Shown: positions 1-8,607 of the stretch, one piece after another
Layout: every line of letters begins with the position of its first letter
Position numbering within the stretch: the first letter of the stretch is position 1
NCBI RefSeq assembly: GCF_041428715.1
Contig: NZ_CP155572.1
Length of the DNA stretch: 64,000 nucleotides
Direction: 5' to 3' (one strand)
Source: Sporomusa malonica
Lineage (GTDB): Bacteria; Bacillota; Negativicutes; Sporomusales; Sporomusaceae
Made by a program: the position numbers and the translations under genes
The notes under the pieces: generated by a model
Told to the model about the DNA's origin: nothing
Database searches by the model: none
Seen by the model: only the letters and a program-made list of their open reading frames with translations

Positions 1-3
1 CAT
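1..3 (-). CDS. start codon of the next kor operon gene (probably gamma subunit)
   Basis: The korB stop TAA shares bases with an ATG in the arrangement TAATG, so another minus-strand gene begins at base 3 and runs out of the window. In korDABC operons the next gene is normally the gamma subunit (korC). Only the start codon is visible, so identity is inferred from gene order alone. Confidence 0.45.
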
Positions 4-827
4 TACTTATTCCCCCTTTTGGCCTGAACATGAGCAATCAGTTTGTCATATTCAGCAGTAAACTCAGGGGCTTCTGAACAGTGAAGCTCACCAATAATAA
101 ACTTGTCTTTGAGTTGTTCTTGCGAGAGCTTGGCAACAGCCTGAACAGGAATTGCGTATTCTTTCTGCCATTCCATCATTTTAACCGCTGAACCCATTTT
201 GTTTTTGCGTCCGTAAGAGACAGGACATTGTGTTATGGCCTCAATAACTGAGAAGCCTTTATTCTCAATGCCTTTTACAATCAGGTTGGTCAGCATATTG
301 GCATGGAATGCGGTAGACCGGGCTACGTAGGTGGCGCCTGCAGCAATTGCTAATGCACCAATGTCAAACGAACGTTCAATATGTCCAAAGGGTGCTGTTG
401 TTGATCTACTGGCTACAGGGGTAAGCGGCGAGGACTGCCCGCCTGTCATGCCGTAAATGTTGTTATTAAAGATAATGGTGGTAATGTCAATATTCCGTCT
501 GGCAGCATGGATGAAATGATTGCCGCCAATAGCGGTAGAATCACCATCACCGGTAATAACCAACACATTTAGCTCAGGCTGGGCCAGTTTAATGCCGGTA
601 GCAAAAGTCAGCGCTCTGCCGTGTGCCGTATGTACAGTATTAAAGTTCATATAGCCGGATGCCCGGGACGAACAGCCGATACCTGACACAATAATGGTTT
701 TATTCTGATCAAGACCTAATTTATCAATAGCGCGGATAATGGAAGCTAAAATAATACCATTGCCACAACCTGGACACCAGATATGGGGAAAGGCTGATGT
801 CCGCAAATATTTTTCGATGTCTGCCAT
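3..827 (-). CDS. korB: 2-oxoacid:ferredoxin oxidoreductase, beta (TPP-binding) subunit
   Basis: This is the thiamine-diphosphate subunit of a 2-oxoacid:ferredoxin oxidoreductase, which interconverts a 2-oxoacid plus CoA with an acyl-CoA, CO2 and reduced ferredoxin. The 274-residue length is normal for a separate beta subunit. WCPGCG (residues 17-22) and GIGCSS (49-54) carry the cysteines expected to bind a 4Fe-4S cluster. The GDGD motif (93-96) followed by NNNIYG (121-126) is the TPP/Mg signature. Its ATG overlaps the korA stop codon, and its own stop overlaps the next start, so translation is coupled. The substrate (2-oxoglutarate or another 2-oxoacid) cannot be told from sequence alone. Confidence 0.93.
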   Translation of the reverse strand: MADIEKYLRTSAFPHIWCPGCGNGIILASIIRAIDKLGLDQNKTIIVSGIGCSSRASGYMNFNTVHTAHGRALTFATGIKLAQPELNVLVITGDGDSTAIGGNHFIHAARRNIDITTIIFNNNIYGMTGGQSSPLTPVASRSTTAPFGHIERSFDIGALAIAAGATYVARSTAFHANMLTNLIVKGIENKGFSVIEAITQCPVSYGRKNKMGSAVKMMEWQKEYAIPVQAVAKLSQEQLKDKFIIGELHCSEAPEFTAEYDKLIAHVQAKRGNK

Positions 828-1966
828 TATTTAGCACCTCCTGCTGCTGTAACAATAGGTGTCAGTATTTCTTCCAGCTTAAACAGTTCGCCGTCAACTC
901 TAGTAACAGATACTACTTTGTCCTGACCTACGTACCGCTCAATTTCACCGGCTAACTGGCCATAGTTCATTTCAGGCACAATTACCTTTTTAGCTTTTAC
1001 TGCCGCCTGTTGTACAATAGACCCTGGGAACGGCCAAATGGTTATCAGCTTTAAGAGTCCAGCCTTAATCCCTTGTTCTCTGGCTGCCTTAACAGCGGCA
1101 ATGGCTGCCCGGGCTGAGCCGCCATAGGATATAACCAACACTTCAGCATCATCAAGATAATGCTCGGTATAAAGCGTCAGCTCATCTCTAGCATTATCAA
1201 TTTTAGTATGTAAACGTTCAATCAATTCGGCAGTAAGATTATTTGCCTGGGTAGGCTGACCCTGATAATTATGAACCAAACCTGTTACATGATAATAATA
1301 ACCTGAACCAAAGGAAGCCATAGCCGGAATTCTGTCAGCATCCGGTTTGTACGCCTGATACTCACTTGGCGGCACAGTCGGCAGTTTACGATTAATGATC
1401 TCAATTTCATCGGCCTCCGGCAGTTCTACCCGCTCACGCATGTGGCCGATAACTTCATCTAATAATAAAATTACAGGTGTACGCAACTTTTCCGAAAAAT
1501 TAACGGCCTTGACTGTTATGTCAAAACACTCACGCACAGAAGCCGGTGACAACGCGATTACGCCACGGTCACCATGACTGCCCCAGCGCGCCTGCATAAC
1601 GTCCCCTTGTCCCGGTGATGTAGGTTTGCCGGTACTAGGGCCTAAGCGCTGTACGTTTACAATTACCACCGGAATCTCTGCAATGGAAGCATAGCCAATT
1701 AGCTCCTGCTTCAAGGAAAAACCCGGACCACTGGTAGCAGTAAGTGCTTTTACTCCTGTCAGAGCTGCGCCACATACTGCACCCATGCTGGCAATTTCAT
1801 CTTCCATTTGAATAAACTTGCCGCCTAGCTCAGGCAGCCTTTCGGCAAGTATTTCTGCAACTTCGGTACTCGGGGTAATGGGATAGCCGCCAAAAAAACG
1901 AACTCCGGCCGCCAGTGCTCCTTCGGCACAAGCCTGATTACCCTGCATTAAACGAGCCTTAGTCAC
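827..1966 (-). CDS. korA: 2-oxoacid:ferredoxin oxidoreductase, alpha subunit
   Basis: This is the alpha subunit (379 aa) that pairs with KorB and carries the pyrimidine-binding and CoA-facing domains. The N-terminal segment GGYPITPSTEVAE (near residue 26) and the TSGPGFSLKQE segment (near 79) are family hallmarks. The start is a GTG sharing four bases (GTGA) with the stop of the ferredoxin gene and preceded by GGGAGGG. It sits in the order korD-korA-korB, as in clostridial and archaeal kor/vor operons. In an acetogen-like anaerobe it would supply acyl-CoA or biosynthetic 2-oxoacids at the expense of ferredoxin; the direction is not readable here. Confidence 0.93.
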   Translation of the reverse strand: MTKARLMQGNQACAEGALAAGVRFFGGYPITPSTEVAEILAERLPELGGKFIQMEDEIASMGAVCGAALTGVKALTATSGPGFSLKQELIGYASIAEIPVVIVNVQRLGPSTGKPTSPGQGDVMQARWGSHGDRGVIALSPASVRECFDITVKAVNFSEKLRTPVILLLDEVIGHMRERVELPEADEIEIINRKLPTVPPSEYQAYKPDADRIPAMASFGSGYYYHVTGLVHNYQGQPTQANNLTAELIERLHTKIDNARDELTLYTEHYLDDAEVLVISYGGSARAAIAAVKAAREQGIKAGLLKLITIWPFPGSIVQQAAVKAKKVIVPEMNYGQLAGEIERYVGQDKVVSVTRVDGELFKLEEILTPIVTAAGGAK

Positions 1967-2187
1967 TTGGTATCCCTCCCCTCAGTTTCTACCTTATTTG
2001 GTTCTTCTTTAGTTACTTTCACAGCATAGTCCGGGCAACGCAGCTCACATTGACCGCAGATAATGCATTTATCCGGATCTTTTACATAAATTTTGCCCAT
2101 ATCGTCTAAATCCAGAACGGCTTTCGGACAAAAATGCACGCAGATACCGCAGCCTTTACACAGCTTAGGTTTAACAGCCAGTGCCAT
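1963..2187 (-). CDS. korD: 2-oxoacid oxidoreductase delta subunit, 2x[4Fe-4S] ferredoxin
   Basis: This is a 74-residue bacterial-type ferredoxin. It has two clusters: CKGCGICVHFCP (residues 10-21) and CIICGQCELRCP (41-52), each CxxCxxC plus a distal CP. It passes electrons from the TPP site of KorAB to soluble ferredoxin. It begins 45 nt after the ornithine-cyclodeaminase-family gene and overlaps korA by four bases, so it is the first kor gene of the operon. The C-terminal tail is charged, as is usual for delta subunits. Confidence 0.92.
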   Translation of the reverse strand: MALAVKPKLCKGCGICVHFCPKAVLDLDDMGKIYVKDPDKCIICGQCELRCPDYAVKVTKEEPNKVETEGRDTK

Positions 2188-2232
2188 AACGAATTTTCAC
2201 TCCTCTTCCGGTCATATTTAATTAAACCACAA

Positions 2233-3369
2233 TTAAGCCCAATGCGGCGAATCCCACAAAACAAGTTCCTGACCGATTCCCATTTTCAGAGCGTTTTGAT
2301 ATAGGGCATAACCCCAGGCAGCGTCTTCAACAGGCAGTCCGCCGACGATTAAGACAAATTTTTCCTTGTCGTTTCTCCGTCCGATTTTCTTCCCGGTGGC
2401 AATCTCACCCAAACTTGGCATATCTTCTTGTTTCTTCTTTCCTTCCTCTACCAGACGGAAAGCAGCCCCGCCGGGGAAACCCAGTTTTTTAGCGCTCTCA
2501 TGTTCGGGAATACGGTCTTCTTCTTCTTTCCAGGCCTGATGCATTTTAATTTCATCAAATACAATCGTAGAGCTAAGGAATAAATCATCCGACAAGTCAG
2601 CCGTTCCTTGAGTAGCTAAAACAGCTCCGTCTTTTACCCATTTTGTTTCTATTTTGGGTTTGGCTGCTCCAGCGGTGGCAATGCTTATGAAATCAGAACC
2701 GGAGACAGCATCTTCCATGCTATCGGCTGCTTTTAATTCAATACCCAGTTGTTTGCTCATTTCATTACCGAATGCTTCGGCCTTTTCTTTATATAAATCA
2801 TATACTTTGACTAATTTTAAATTAGGCAAAGCCGCTTTCAGGCAGGTCACGGTAGCGCGGCTGATAACGCCCGCGCCGATTAAGCCAACGGTGTCAGCAC
2901 CTTTGGTGGCCAGGTATTTCGCTCCAACTGCGGGAACGCAGCCTGTTCTCATAGCGCTAAGCAAATTAGCTGACATGAAGGCTACTGGTTCGCCGGTTTC
3001 CACATTATTCAAAATTACCACCAGCACAGACCTGGGTAATCCCTTTTTGGTATTCTCAATATTTGAACCGTACCATTTACAGGCACAGATATTAAACTTT
3101 CCGCCCAAATAAGCCGGCATAGTTAAAAACCGTCTGTCAGGCCCGGCAATAGGCATATTGGGGAAACGCTTTTCTACCGGAAAATAAAGACGCAGACCAT
3201 GTTCATTTTCGTTCAAACCGCCCATAATATAGTCGCCTTGTCCAAGCAGTTTGAACATTTCGTCAATTGTTTCCAGACATTGACCGCCGTCAAGCACCCC
3301 TGCTTTGAGCATGTCTTCCTCACTCAGATATAAAAAGCTGGTTTTTTTCCCTTGCATAACTTGGACCAC
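2233..3369 (-). CDS. ornithine cyclodeaminase / mu-crystallin family protein
   Basis: The 378-residue protein carries a Rossmann NAD(P) site, TVGLIGAGVISRATV (about residues 160-174), preceded by the family segment LLSAMRTGCVPAVGAKYLA. The family includes ornithine and lysine cyclodeaminases, alanine and imine dehydrogenases, and proteins annotated as tyramine oxidase subunit B. It is longer than a classic ornithine cyclodeaminase (about 330 aa) because of an extended C-terminus. It is the first gene of an operon continuing into korDAB, so it may feed a 2-oxoacid or imino acid to the Kor enzyme, but the substrate is unknown. The divergent LysR gene and back-to-back promoters suggest regulation by a metabolite of this pathway. 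Confidence 0.8.
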   Translation of the reverse strand: MVQVMQGKKTSFLYLSEEDMLKAGVLDGGQCLETIDEMFKLLGQGDYIMGGLNENEHGLRLYFPVEKRFPNMPIAGPDRRFLTMPAYLGGKFNICACKWYGSNIENTKKGLPRSVLVVILNNVETGEPVAFMSANLLSAMRTGCVPAVGAKYLATKGADTVGLIGAGVISRATVTCLKAALPNLKLVKVYDLYKEKAEAFGNEMSKQLGIELKAADSMEDAVSGSDFISIATAGAAKPKIETKWVKDGAVLATQGTADLSDDLFLSSTIVFDEIKMHQAWKEEEDRIPEHESAKKLGFPGGAAFRLVEEGKKKQEDMPSLGEIATGKKIGRRNDKEKFVLIVGGLPVEDAAWGYALYQNALKMGIGQELVLWDSPHWA

Positions 3370-3393
3370 TCCTTTTTTATTACGATGAAAAGT

Positions 3394-3422
3394 GTGACAA
3401 CTTCTTGTTTGTATTGTATAAT
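3394..3422 (+). promoter_or_regulatory. sigma-70 promoter of the LysR gene
   Basis: GTGACA (3394-3399) and TATAAT (3417-3422) are separated by exactly 17 nt, giving a near-consensus vegetative promoter. Predicted transcription starts about 67 nt ahead of the lysR TTG start. Its -10 overlaps the -10 of the divergent promoter on the other strand. Confidence 0.6.
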
Positions 3423-3441
3423 GGGTATATTAATTTGTAAA
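3413..3441 (-). promoter_or_regulatory. sigma-70 promoter of the cyclodeaminase-kor operon
   Basis: Reading the minus strand, TTTACA (3441-3436) and TACAAT (3418-3413) are separated by 17 nt and face the cyclodeaminase gene. The -10 box shares bases with the lysR -10 on the opposite strand, so the two promoters cannot easily be occupied together. The short palindrome TGATAAGTATCA just outside it (near 3454-3465) is a possible LysR contact site. Confidence 0.5.
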
Positions 3442-3495
3442 ACGAATAGTTTTGATAAGTATCATCATTTTTTTTGATTCAAGGAGAGGATCGCA

Positions 3496-4407
3496 TTGGA
3501 AATTAAAAACATATCAACATTTCTTTGTGTTGCAGAATTGAGTTCTTTCACCAAAGCGGCCAATCGACTCGGGTATGTTCAATCTACTGTTACTATGCAG
3601 ATAAAACAATTGGAAACAGAGTTAGGTGTAATTTTGTTTGACCGTATTGGAAAAAAAGTAGAACTTACTTCCTATGGACAAGAATTTATGGTTTATGCTA
3701 ACCACCTTGTGAAAATTTCAGAGCAAGCCAAGCTGATTGGCAAACATCCTGGAAAAATTGAGGGGAACCTACGCGTAGGCATATTAGAATCACTGTTAAT
3801 ATGGGTTCTGTCCGAAAAGTTGCTGCAGTATTATAAATCTTTCCCACTTATTCGGATAAGAATAAAAAATGCCCCAGCAAACGAATTATTTCAAATGCTA
3901 AAGCAGAATGAATTGGATATAGTTTATTTGCTTGATAAGAAACTTTGCAACAAGGATTTCATTTGCGCCTGGTCGGAACCAGTCAAAATAGTATTTGTGA
4001 CATATCCACAAAATCCATTGGCAAATAAAAAGAATATCCTATTACAAGATCTTGTTGATCAGCCTCTAATTCTGACGGAGAATGAGGGGTTCTATAGGAA
4101 CGCATTGGAAGATATTGCAATGCAAAAAGGAATCGTTTTTCAGCCTTTACTTGGTATTGACAATACAAGCGCAATCGTAAAGCTGCTAAAACAAGGACTT
4201 GGCATTTCGTTTTTGCCAGAATATGTTATTAAAGAAAGTGTAATGAAAAATGAATTAGCTATTATTGATGTGGAAGACTGCACTATACAATTTTGGAGCC
4301 AGTTATTTTATCATAAGGATAAGTGGCTAACCCCTCAGATGGAGAGTTTTATTGACCTCATCAAAAATAGCAACACATCGGAAAAGCCCCCGAGTCTTGT
4401 GTTATAA
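3496..4407 (+). CDS. LysR-family transcriptional regulator
   Basis: The 303-residue protein has an N-terminal winged helix-turn-helix (residues 1-60, with SSFTKAANRLGYVQSTVTMQIKQLE) and a periplasmic-binding-protein-like effector domain (about 90-295), the standard LysR layout. It starts at TTG, directed by AAGGAGAGG eight bases upstream. It is divergent from the cyclodeaminase-kor operon with overlapping promoters, so it most probably controls that operon and itself. The effector is unknown. Its third neighbour, the MFS gene, converges on it, so regulation of that gene is less likely. Confidence 0.88.
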   Translation: MEIKNISTFLCVAELSSFTKAANRLGYVQSTVTMQIKQLETELGVILFDRIGKKVELTSYGQEFMVYANHLVKISEQAKLIGKHPGKIEGNLRVGILESLLIWVLSEKLLQYYKSFPLIRIRIKNAPANELFQMLKQNELDIVYLLDKKLCNKDFICAWSEPVKIVFVTYPQNPLANKKNILLQDLVDQPLILTENEGFYRNALEDIAMQKGIVFQPLLGIDNTSAIVKLLKQGLGISFLPEYVIKESVMKNELAIIDVEDCTIQFWSQLFYHKDKWLTPQMESFIDLIKNSNTSEKPPSLVL

Positions 4408-4475
4408 AAAAACGGATTAGAAATACCGGCTAACGCTCAATCAGCACGCTTGTATGCTGGTAATGCCGTCGGCCG

Positions 4476-5813
4476 TTACATATGGCCTGACGTAGTGTCA
4501 GCAGAACCCGCCGCTTGGGCCAGCGTTAAATCTTTTGTTTCCGGCGCCAGCCATGCGACGATTAAGAGACCAGTTAATGTAAACCCAGCCATGATTAGCA
4601 TGGTGTTGCCAATCCCGTAATCAGTCAGCCATTGCGGCAGCAGATAAATACCTATGGCCGCCCCTATACGGCTTATGGCAGTACCGAAGCCTACGGCTGA
4701 AGCTCTGATCTCTGTTGGGAACAGCTCATTGGGATAGAGCCAGCAAAGGACGTTAGGCGCACCGTTAGCCAAAGCATAAACGGCAAATCCAAACATGATA
4801 ACCGGAGTTGACGCAGTCGGGAATAATCCCAAAATTACCAGCCCAAAGGTCATAACCGCAAAGCTCCAAATAATCATCGGCCGCCGGCCAAATTTATTAA
4901 CCCATGATAGACACGGTATTATGCCGACAACAAATAACGCACTGATAAGTGTGTTCCCCAGCATCGCCAGTTTGCCGGTAGCCAAGCCAAACGGTTCCAG
5001 GATTGCCGGGCCAAAAGTGTAAATGGCAAATAGCGGTACTATCAAGCATAACCAGAAACCGCCTATCATGGCAGTCCTTGATAGATAAACGCCTTGGAAC
5101 ATCTTCATGAAGTTAGTCTGTACCACATTTTGCTCGATGTCCTCAATGTCGGCATTCGGCCCATAAACTTTTTTCATAACAGCACGAGCTTCTTCAACCC
5201 GCCCCTTGCCCATCAGCCAACGCGGCGACTCAGGTGTGCCCCACCGGCCGATAATAAGCAGTATACCAGGAATGGCCGCGCTGCCCAGCATCCATTTCCA
5301 TCCGCCAGGCACATCTATCAGGAAATAGCCAACTATATCGGAAAGAGTTGCCCCGACAAACCACCAGATCAATAAAGTTCCCATCGTAAAGCCTCTGTGT
5401 GATTTCGGGCAAAATTCCGCCAACAGCGCGGTCGCAATGGGATAATCGGCCCCTATTGCAACACCGATTATGAACCGCAGAATGACCAGTTCCATCGGAG
5501 TAGTGACAAACATGCATAAAATTGAACCTATAACTAATACACTTAGATCCAGTGTATACATAAATTTACGCCCGAAGATGTCGGTAAGATATCCGAAAAC
5601 CAATCCACCAAAAAATAGTCCGATAAGGCAAGAAGCTCCAACCAGCCCGGACCAGTGAGCATCAAGGTTTAGCTCTGGTCCCAATTGGGCGAGCGCCGCT
5701 CCGATTATACATAGAATATAGCCGTCTAGCAAGGGACCGCCGCCACAATAAATCATGAGTTTCTTGATAAATGGGGTAAGAGCGCCTTCCTCAATAGCGG
5801 ATACTTTGGCCAT
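4476..5813 (-). CDS. MFS transporter, sugar/organic-acid porter type
   Basis: The 445-residue protein has about 12 hydrophobic segments. The loop-2 motif GYLTDIFGRKFMYTLD (near residues 73-88), PESPRWLMGKGR after helix 6 and the loop-8 motif NKFGRRPMIIWS identify the sugar-porter/aromatic-acid-symporter branch of the major facilitator superfamily. The N-terminus DGYILCIIGAAL is typical of this group. The substrate cannot be deduced. A sigma-54-like site lies about 345 bp upstream (6157-6171) facing this gene, which could tie it to the neighbouring methyl-group metabolism. It converges with the lysR gene and has no other operon partner. Confidence 0.85.
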   Translation of the reverse strand: MAKVSAIEEGALTPFIKKLMIYCGGGPLLDGYILCIIGAALAQLGPELNLDAHWSGLVGASCLIGLFFGGLVFGYLTDIFGRKFMYTLDLSVLVIGSILCMFVTTPMELVILRFIIGVAIGADYPIATALLAEFCPKSHRGFTMGTLLIWWFVGATLSDIVGYFLIDVPGGWKWMLGSAAIPGILLIIGRWGTPESPRWLMGKGRVEEARAVMKKVYGPNADIEDIEQNVVQTNFMKMFQGVYLSRTAMIGGFWLCLIVPLFAIYTFGPAILEPFGLATGKLAMLGNTLISALFVVGIIPCLSWVNKFGRRPMIIWSFAVMTFGLVILGLFPTASTPVIMFGFAVYALANGAPNVLCWLYPNELFPTEIRASAVGFGTAISRIGAAIGIYLLPQWLTDYGIGNTMLIMAGFTLTGLLIVAWLAPETKDLTLAQAAGSADTTSGHM

Positions 5814-6156
5814 AGACTCCCCTCCTTCTTATATTTAGTAGTAAGTATACCAATAGCAACTGACGAGCAACACCTTGAAAAAAAGAAGTTCACGATTAGG
5901 GATTAAGATCCTTAAATACCAACTAGCAACCTAATCATAAATCCCCCCCTGAATATAATTGACAATGTTGCTCAATCAGAAATACCCTTTTCCTGTCTCC
6001 CCAAAAGCCTCTTCAGCGTCAATACGTGACCCGGTTCGCGCACTGGTAATAAGTCTTCATAAGCAAATCTTGCTGTCTATGACATCCAGCGTGAACTGGC
6101 TGAAAGGGGTACGGAAATTATAGTTTTATTAAATTTTTCTTTCGCTTAATAGTTAA

Positions 6157-6171
6157 GCAAAATTCATGCCA
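6157..6171 (-). promoter_or_regulatory. sigma-54-like -24/-12 element facing the MFS gene
   Basis: The minus strand reads TGGCATGAATTTTGC. It differs by one base from the two perfect -24/-12 elements near 14300 and 14890 (TGGCACGAATTTTGC) and keeps the GG/GC spacing. Predicted transcription runs towards the MFS gene at 5813, leaving a leader of about 330 nt. The T in place of C in the -24 box weakens the match. Confidence 0.4.
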
Positions 6172-6349
6172 ATTTATCACCAAAATAGATTGCCTTATCC
6201 ATATAGCATTCCAATTTTTTTAACATTTCAAATTATTGACTCAAATCAGTACTTTTCAATAATCCAGCGGCTTGTTCTGGAAATCACACAAACTTCGATT
6301 AATGATAGACATTCTTTTTTCGCGCAATATAAAACGAGAGCAAAAACAC

Positions 6350-6390
6350 TGACATATTTCACATCTCTTATTGATACGTGAAATATGTCA
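6350..6390. terminator. 13-bp perfect inverted repeat, possible terminator of the betaine operon
   Basis: TGACATATTTCAC (6350-6362) and its exact complement (6378-6390) flank a 15-nt loop. On the minus strand the hairpin is followed by GTGTTTTTG, so it could end transcription about 200 nt after the chemoreceptor gene. Its position about 180 bp upstream of the sigma-54-like element at 6157 also allows an activator-binding role. Confidence 0.4.
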
Positions 6391-6590
6391 ATTTGATATA
6401 TGGTGATAAGCAACAACCCTATTGGATTTTCTCTCGCCATACATTCGCTAATTATTTTTCCCCTTGCCGGAGCCAGCATAAATCCTTGCAAGCAAAAGGG
6501 GCAACCAACCCATTGCGGTCTATGGGCAACGCAACAATTGTTAGGTTTGTCATCAAGTATTTATTTAATGTCTCACAGGAATAAGAACAA

Positions 6591-8594
6591 TTACGACCCT
6601 AAATATTTCTTGACTACCTCATTGGCACTTGCTCCTCTTTTCATTTCATACAATGCATTGTTGACATCCACCATGTTTAGTTTAAAATTCCTGATTATCT
6701 CATACAGCTCTTTATTCTCTGCTCTCAGGTCTCTTCTTACCAGCGTCGTAAGATGCTCTTCCTGACCGAACACGCCTTTAGGATCCTCTAAGAATTTCAA
6801 ATCATATACAGAAAATTTATAATGTGGCTGCCAACCGGTCATAACCACCCATTCGTTATTTTTAATCGCTTGTCCTACCGCCTGCAACATGGTTTCCTCG
6901 TCGCTATAGTCTATGGTATAGTCACTTATTCCGTATACTTTTAAAGCCTGTGCGGTACATTGACTGACTTTGGTACGCCTTTGCAGCGCGTATATTTTAT
7001 TCTTAAATTTACATGAGTAATTTTTTAGTTCCGGTATGCTTTTAACGGTAACATAAGAGGGGACTACCAAACCAAACTTACAGCCCTGAAGGTTTGGCCC
7101 CAAATTCTCTACTTGCGCTCTATATTGCTGCTCTAAATCCGCATCTACATAAGGCAACCACGACGACATGGTAACATCTGCTTTGCCTTCAGCAATCATT
7201 TTCCAGGTTTCCGGATTAGTTACCAGTATTCCCTCGGCTGCTAGCCCTAACTTTTGCCTTACCAATTCCTTTACTACTTCTACCTGAAATATCGACTCAG
7301 CAAATTCTGTATGGGCAATCTTAACATAGTTGTAGCTTTCAAGTTGAGCGGAAATCTGCTCAATTTTTTGGGTCAGTTCATTGAACCTTTCGGTTATACT
7401 GCCGATGGAATTAGCGTTATCCTGCATCGCTGCGCCTATCTCTTCAGAGCTGGCTGCAGCCTCCTGGCATACTGCCGAAATACTTTCCATATCTGCATTT
7501 ATGCTTTCACTGGAAGTAGTAAGTGCATTTATTTTGGCAAAAATGTCTTCTATTTCTTGCTCGACAACATTCATTGCGCCATTTATTTTCGAAAAGGCTT
7601 CTTGGGTATTGTTTAAATGAGTTTCCTGCTCCAATACAGTTTGATTATTGTTATTTATCACTTCTGTGGCTGTATCGATTTCACAATTAACCTTTTCAAT
7701 TAATTCTCTGACTTTTACAGCAGAATTACCACATTCTTCCGCAAGCTTTTTTACTTCAGCTGCCACTACGGTAAAGCCTCTGCCGGCTTCACCGGCACGA
7801 GCTGCCTCAATAGCTGCATTTAACGCCAATAGATTGGTTTGTGAAGAAATGTTTGAAATTGTGTTAACAATGGAATTAATTTCAAGTCCATTATTTCGCA
7901 AAATACTGATGACACTGACAACTTGTTTGAAAGATTGGATACTCTCATATAATTTTTGGCTTTGAACTTCTAAAGCCGAGTTCCCTTCCGTAACCAGCAG
8001 CATGGTTTTTTGCGAGCTTTCATTAATCAACTCAATTTGATTTTTTATCGCTACTACTGACTGATACACTTGCGCCATTTTACCAGATGCTTCGGCTACC
8101 GAATACGCAACTTCGGAATTACCTTGCGCCATATAAGTCAATGTACCTGAAATCTTGTCAGTAGCCTGCAGCATGTCATTAATATCTTTTGACAGATAGA
8201 TTCCCGTACTGCTTGCCACCCGTACCACACCATATATCTCGGCAATGGTCCTCCGCATCTGACTCATAAATTGACTTAGCTTTCTTTCAAGCAAACTTGC
8301 CTTGCTATTTTGGTTACTATTTGAAAAATTACCGGCTATTAAATCATCCGCAATCTTTACCGCAAAATTATCCTTATGTTCTATTTTAAAAAAAATTTTA
8401 TCGCAAATAAAAATGAAACATACAACCACTGCTTGTATAGCCAGGAAGGATAAAAGACCAACCTCTTTGTAGTTGGTTAACAAGAGATAGCACAGTATAT
8501 TAATTCCTACACATACGATAGCATTTAATAAAGGCCTAACTGCCATATTACCACTCCCCGGCAAATTTAGATCAGGAATCGTTCCTTGACTCAT
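6591..8594 (-). CDS. chemoreceptor with C-terminal OpuAC-type (glycine betaine-binding) domain
   Basis: The 667-residue protein starts with two close hydrophobic segments (about residues 21-40 and 46-68) with almost no periplasmic loop. A methyl-accepting signalling domain follows (about 100-420), with the conserved tip SNISSQTNLLALNAAIEAARAG (248-269). From about 425 to the end it matches the substrate-binding domain of glycine betaine/proline ABC systems (OpuAC/ProX): SSWLPYVDADL (477-487) and a later EWVVMTGWQPHY carry the tryptophans that form the betaine cage. With two membrane passes, both the signalling and binding domains face the cytoplasm, so it should sense intracellular betaine. 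It is the last gene of the methyltransferase operon, 13 nt after the previous stop. A cytoplasmic binding protein fused behind an MCP domain is unusual. Confidence 0.85.
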   Translation of the reverse strand: MSQGTIPDLNLPGSGNMAVRPLLNAIVCVGINILCYLLLTNYKEVGLLSFLAIQAVVVCFIFICDKIFFKIEHKDNFAVKIADDLIAGNFSNSNQNSKASLLERKLSQFMSQMRRTIAEIYGVVRVASSTGIYLSKDINDMLQATDKISGTLTYMAQGNSEVAYSVAEASGKMAQVYQSVVAIKNQIELINESSQKTMLLVTEGNSALEVQSQKLYESIQSFKQVVSVISILRNNGLEINSIVNTISNISSQTNLLALNAAIEAARAGEAGRGFTVVAAEVKKLAEECGNSAVKVRELIEKVNCEIDTATEVINNNNQTVLEQETHLNNTQEAFSKINGAMNVVEQEIEDIFAKINALTTSSESINADMESISAVCQEAAASSEEIGAAMQDNANSIGSITERFNELTQKIEQISAQLESYNYVKIAHTEFAESIFQVEVVKELVRQKLGLAAEGILVTNPETWKMIAEGKADVTMSSWLPYVDADLEQQYRAQVENLGPNLQGCKFGLVVPSYVTVKSIPELKNYSCKFKNKIYALQRRTKVSQCTAQALKVYGISDYTIDYSDEETMLQAVGQAIKNNEWVVMTGWQPHYKFSVYDLKFLEDPKGVFGQEEHLTTLVRRDLRAENKELYEIIRNFKLNMVDVNNALYEMKRGASANEVVKKYLGS

Positions 8595-8607
8595 TTATTA
8601 CCCTGCT

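Larger units (their letters stand above)
5814..6590. other. long intergenic region with degraded coding traces
   Basis: No intact gene is visible in these 777 bp. Around 5950-6150 the base composition is less AT-rich and short protein-like stretches appear. On the plus strand one reads NLAVYDIQRELAERGTEII just before a stop near 6150. On the minus strand one reads EDLLPVREPGHVLTLKRL. Both are closed by stops within about 35 codons, which fits a decayed gene. The rest is AT-rich and holds a sigma-54-like site and a long inverted repeat, listed separately. Confidence 0.4.
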
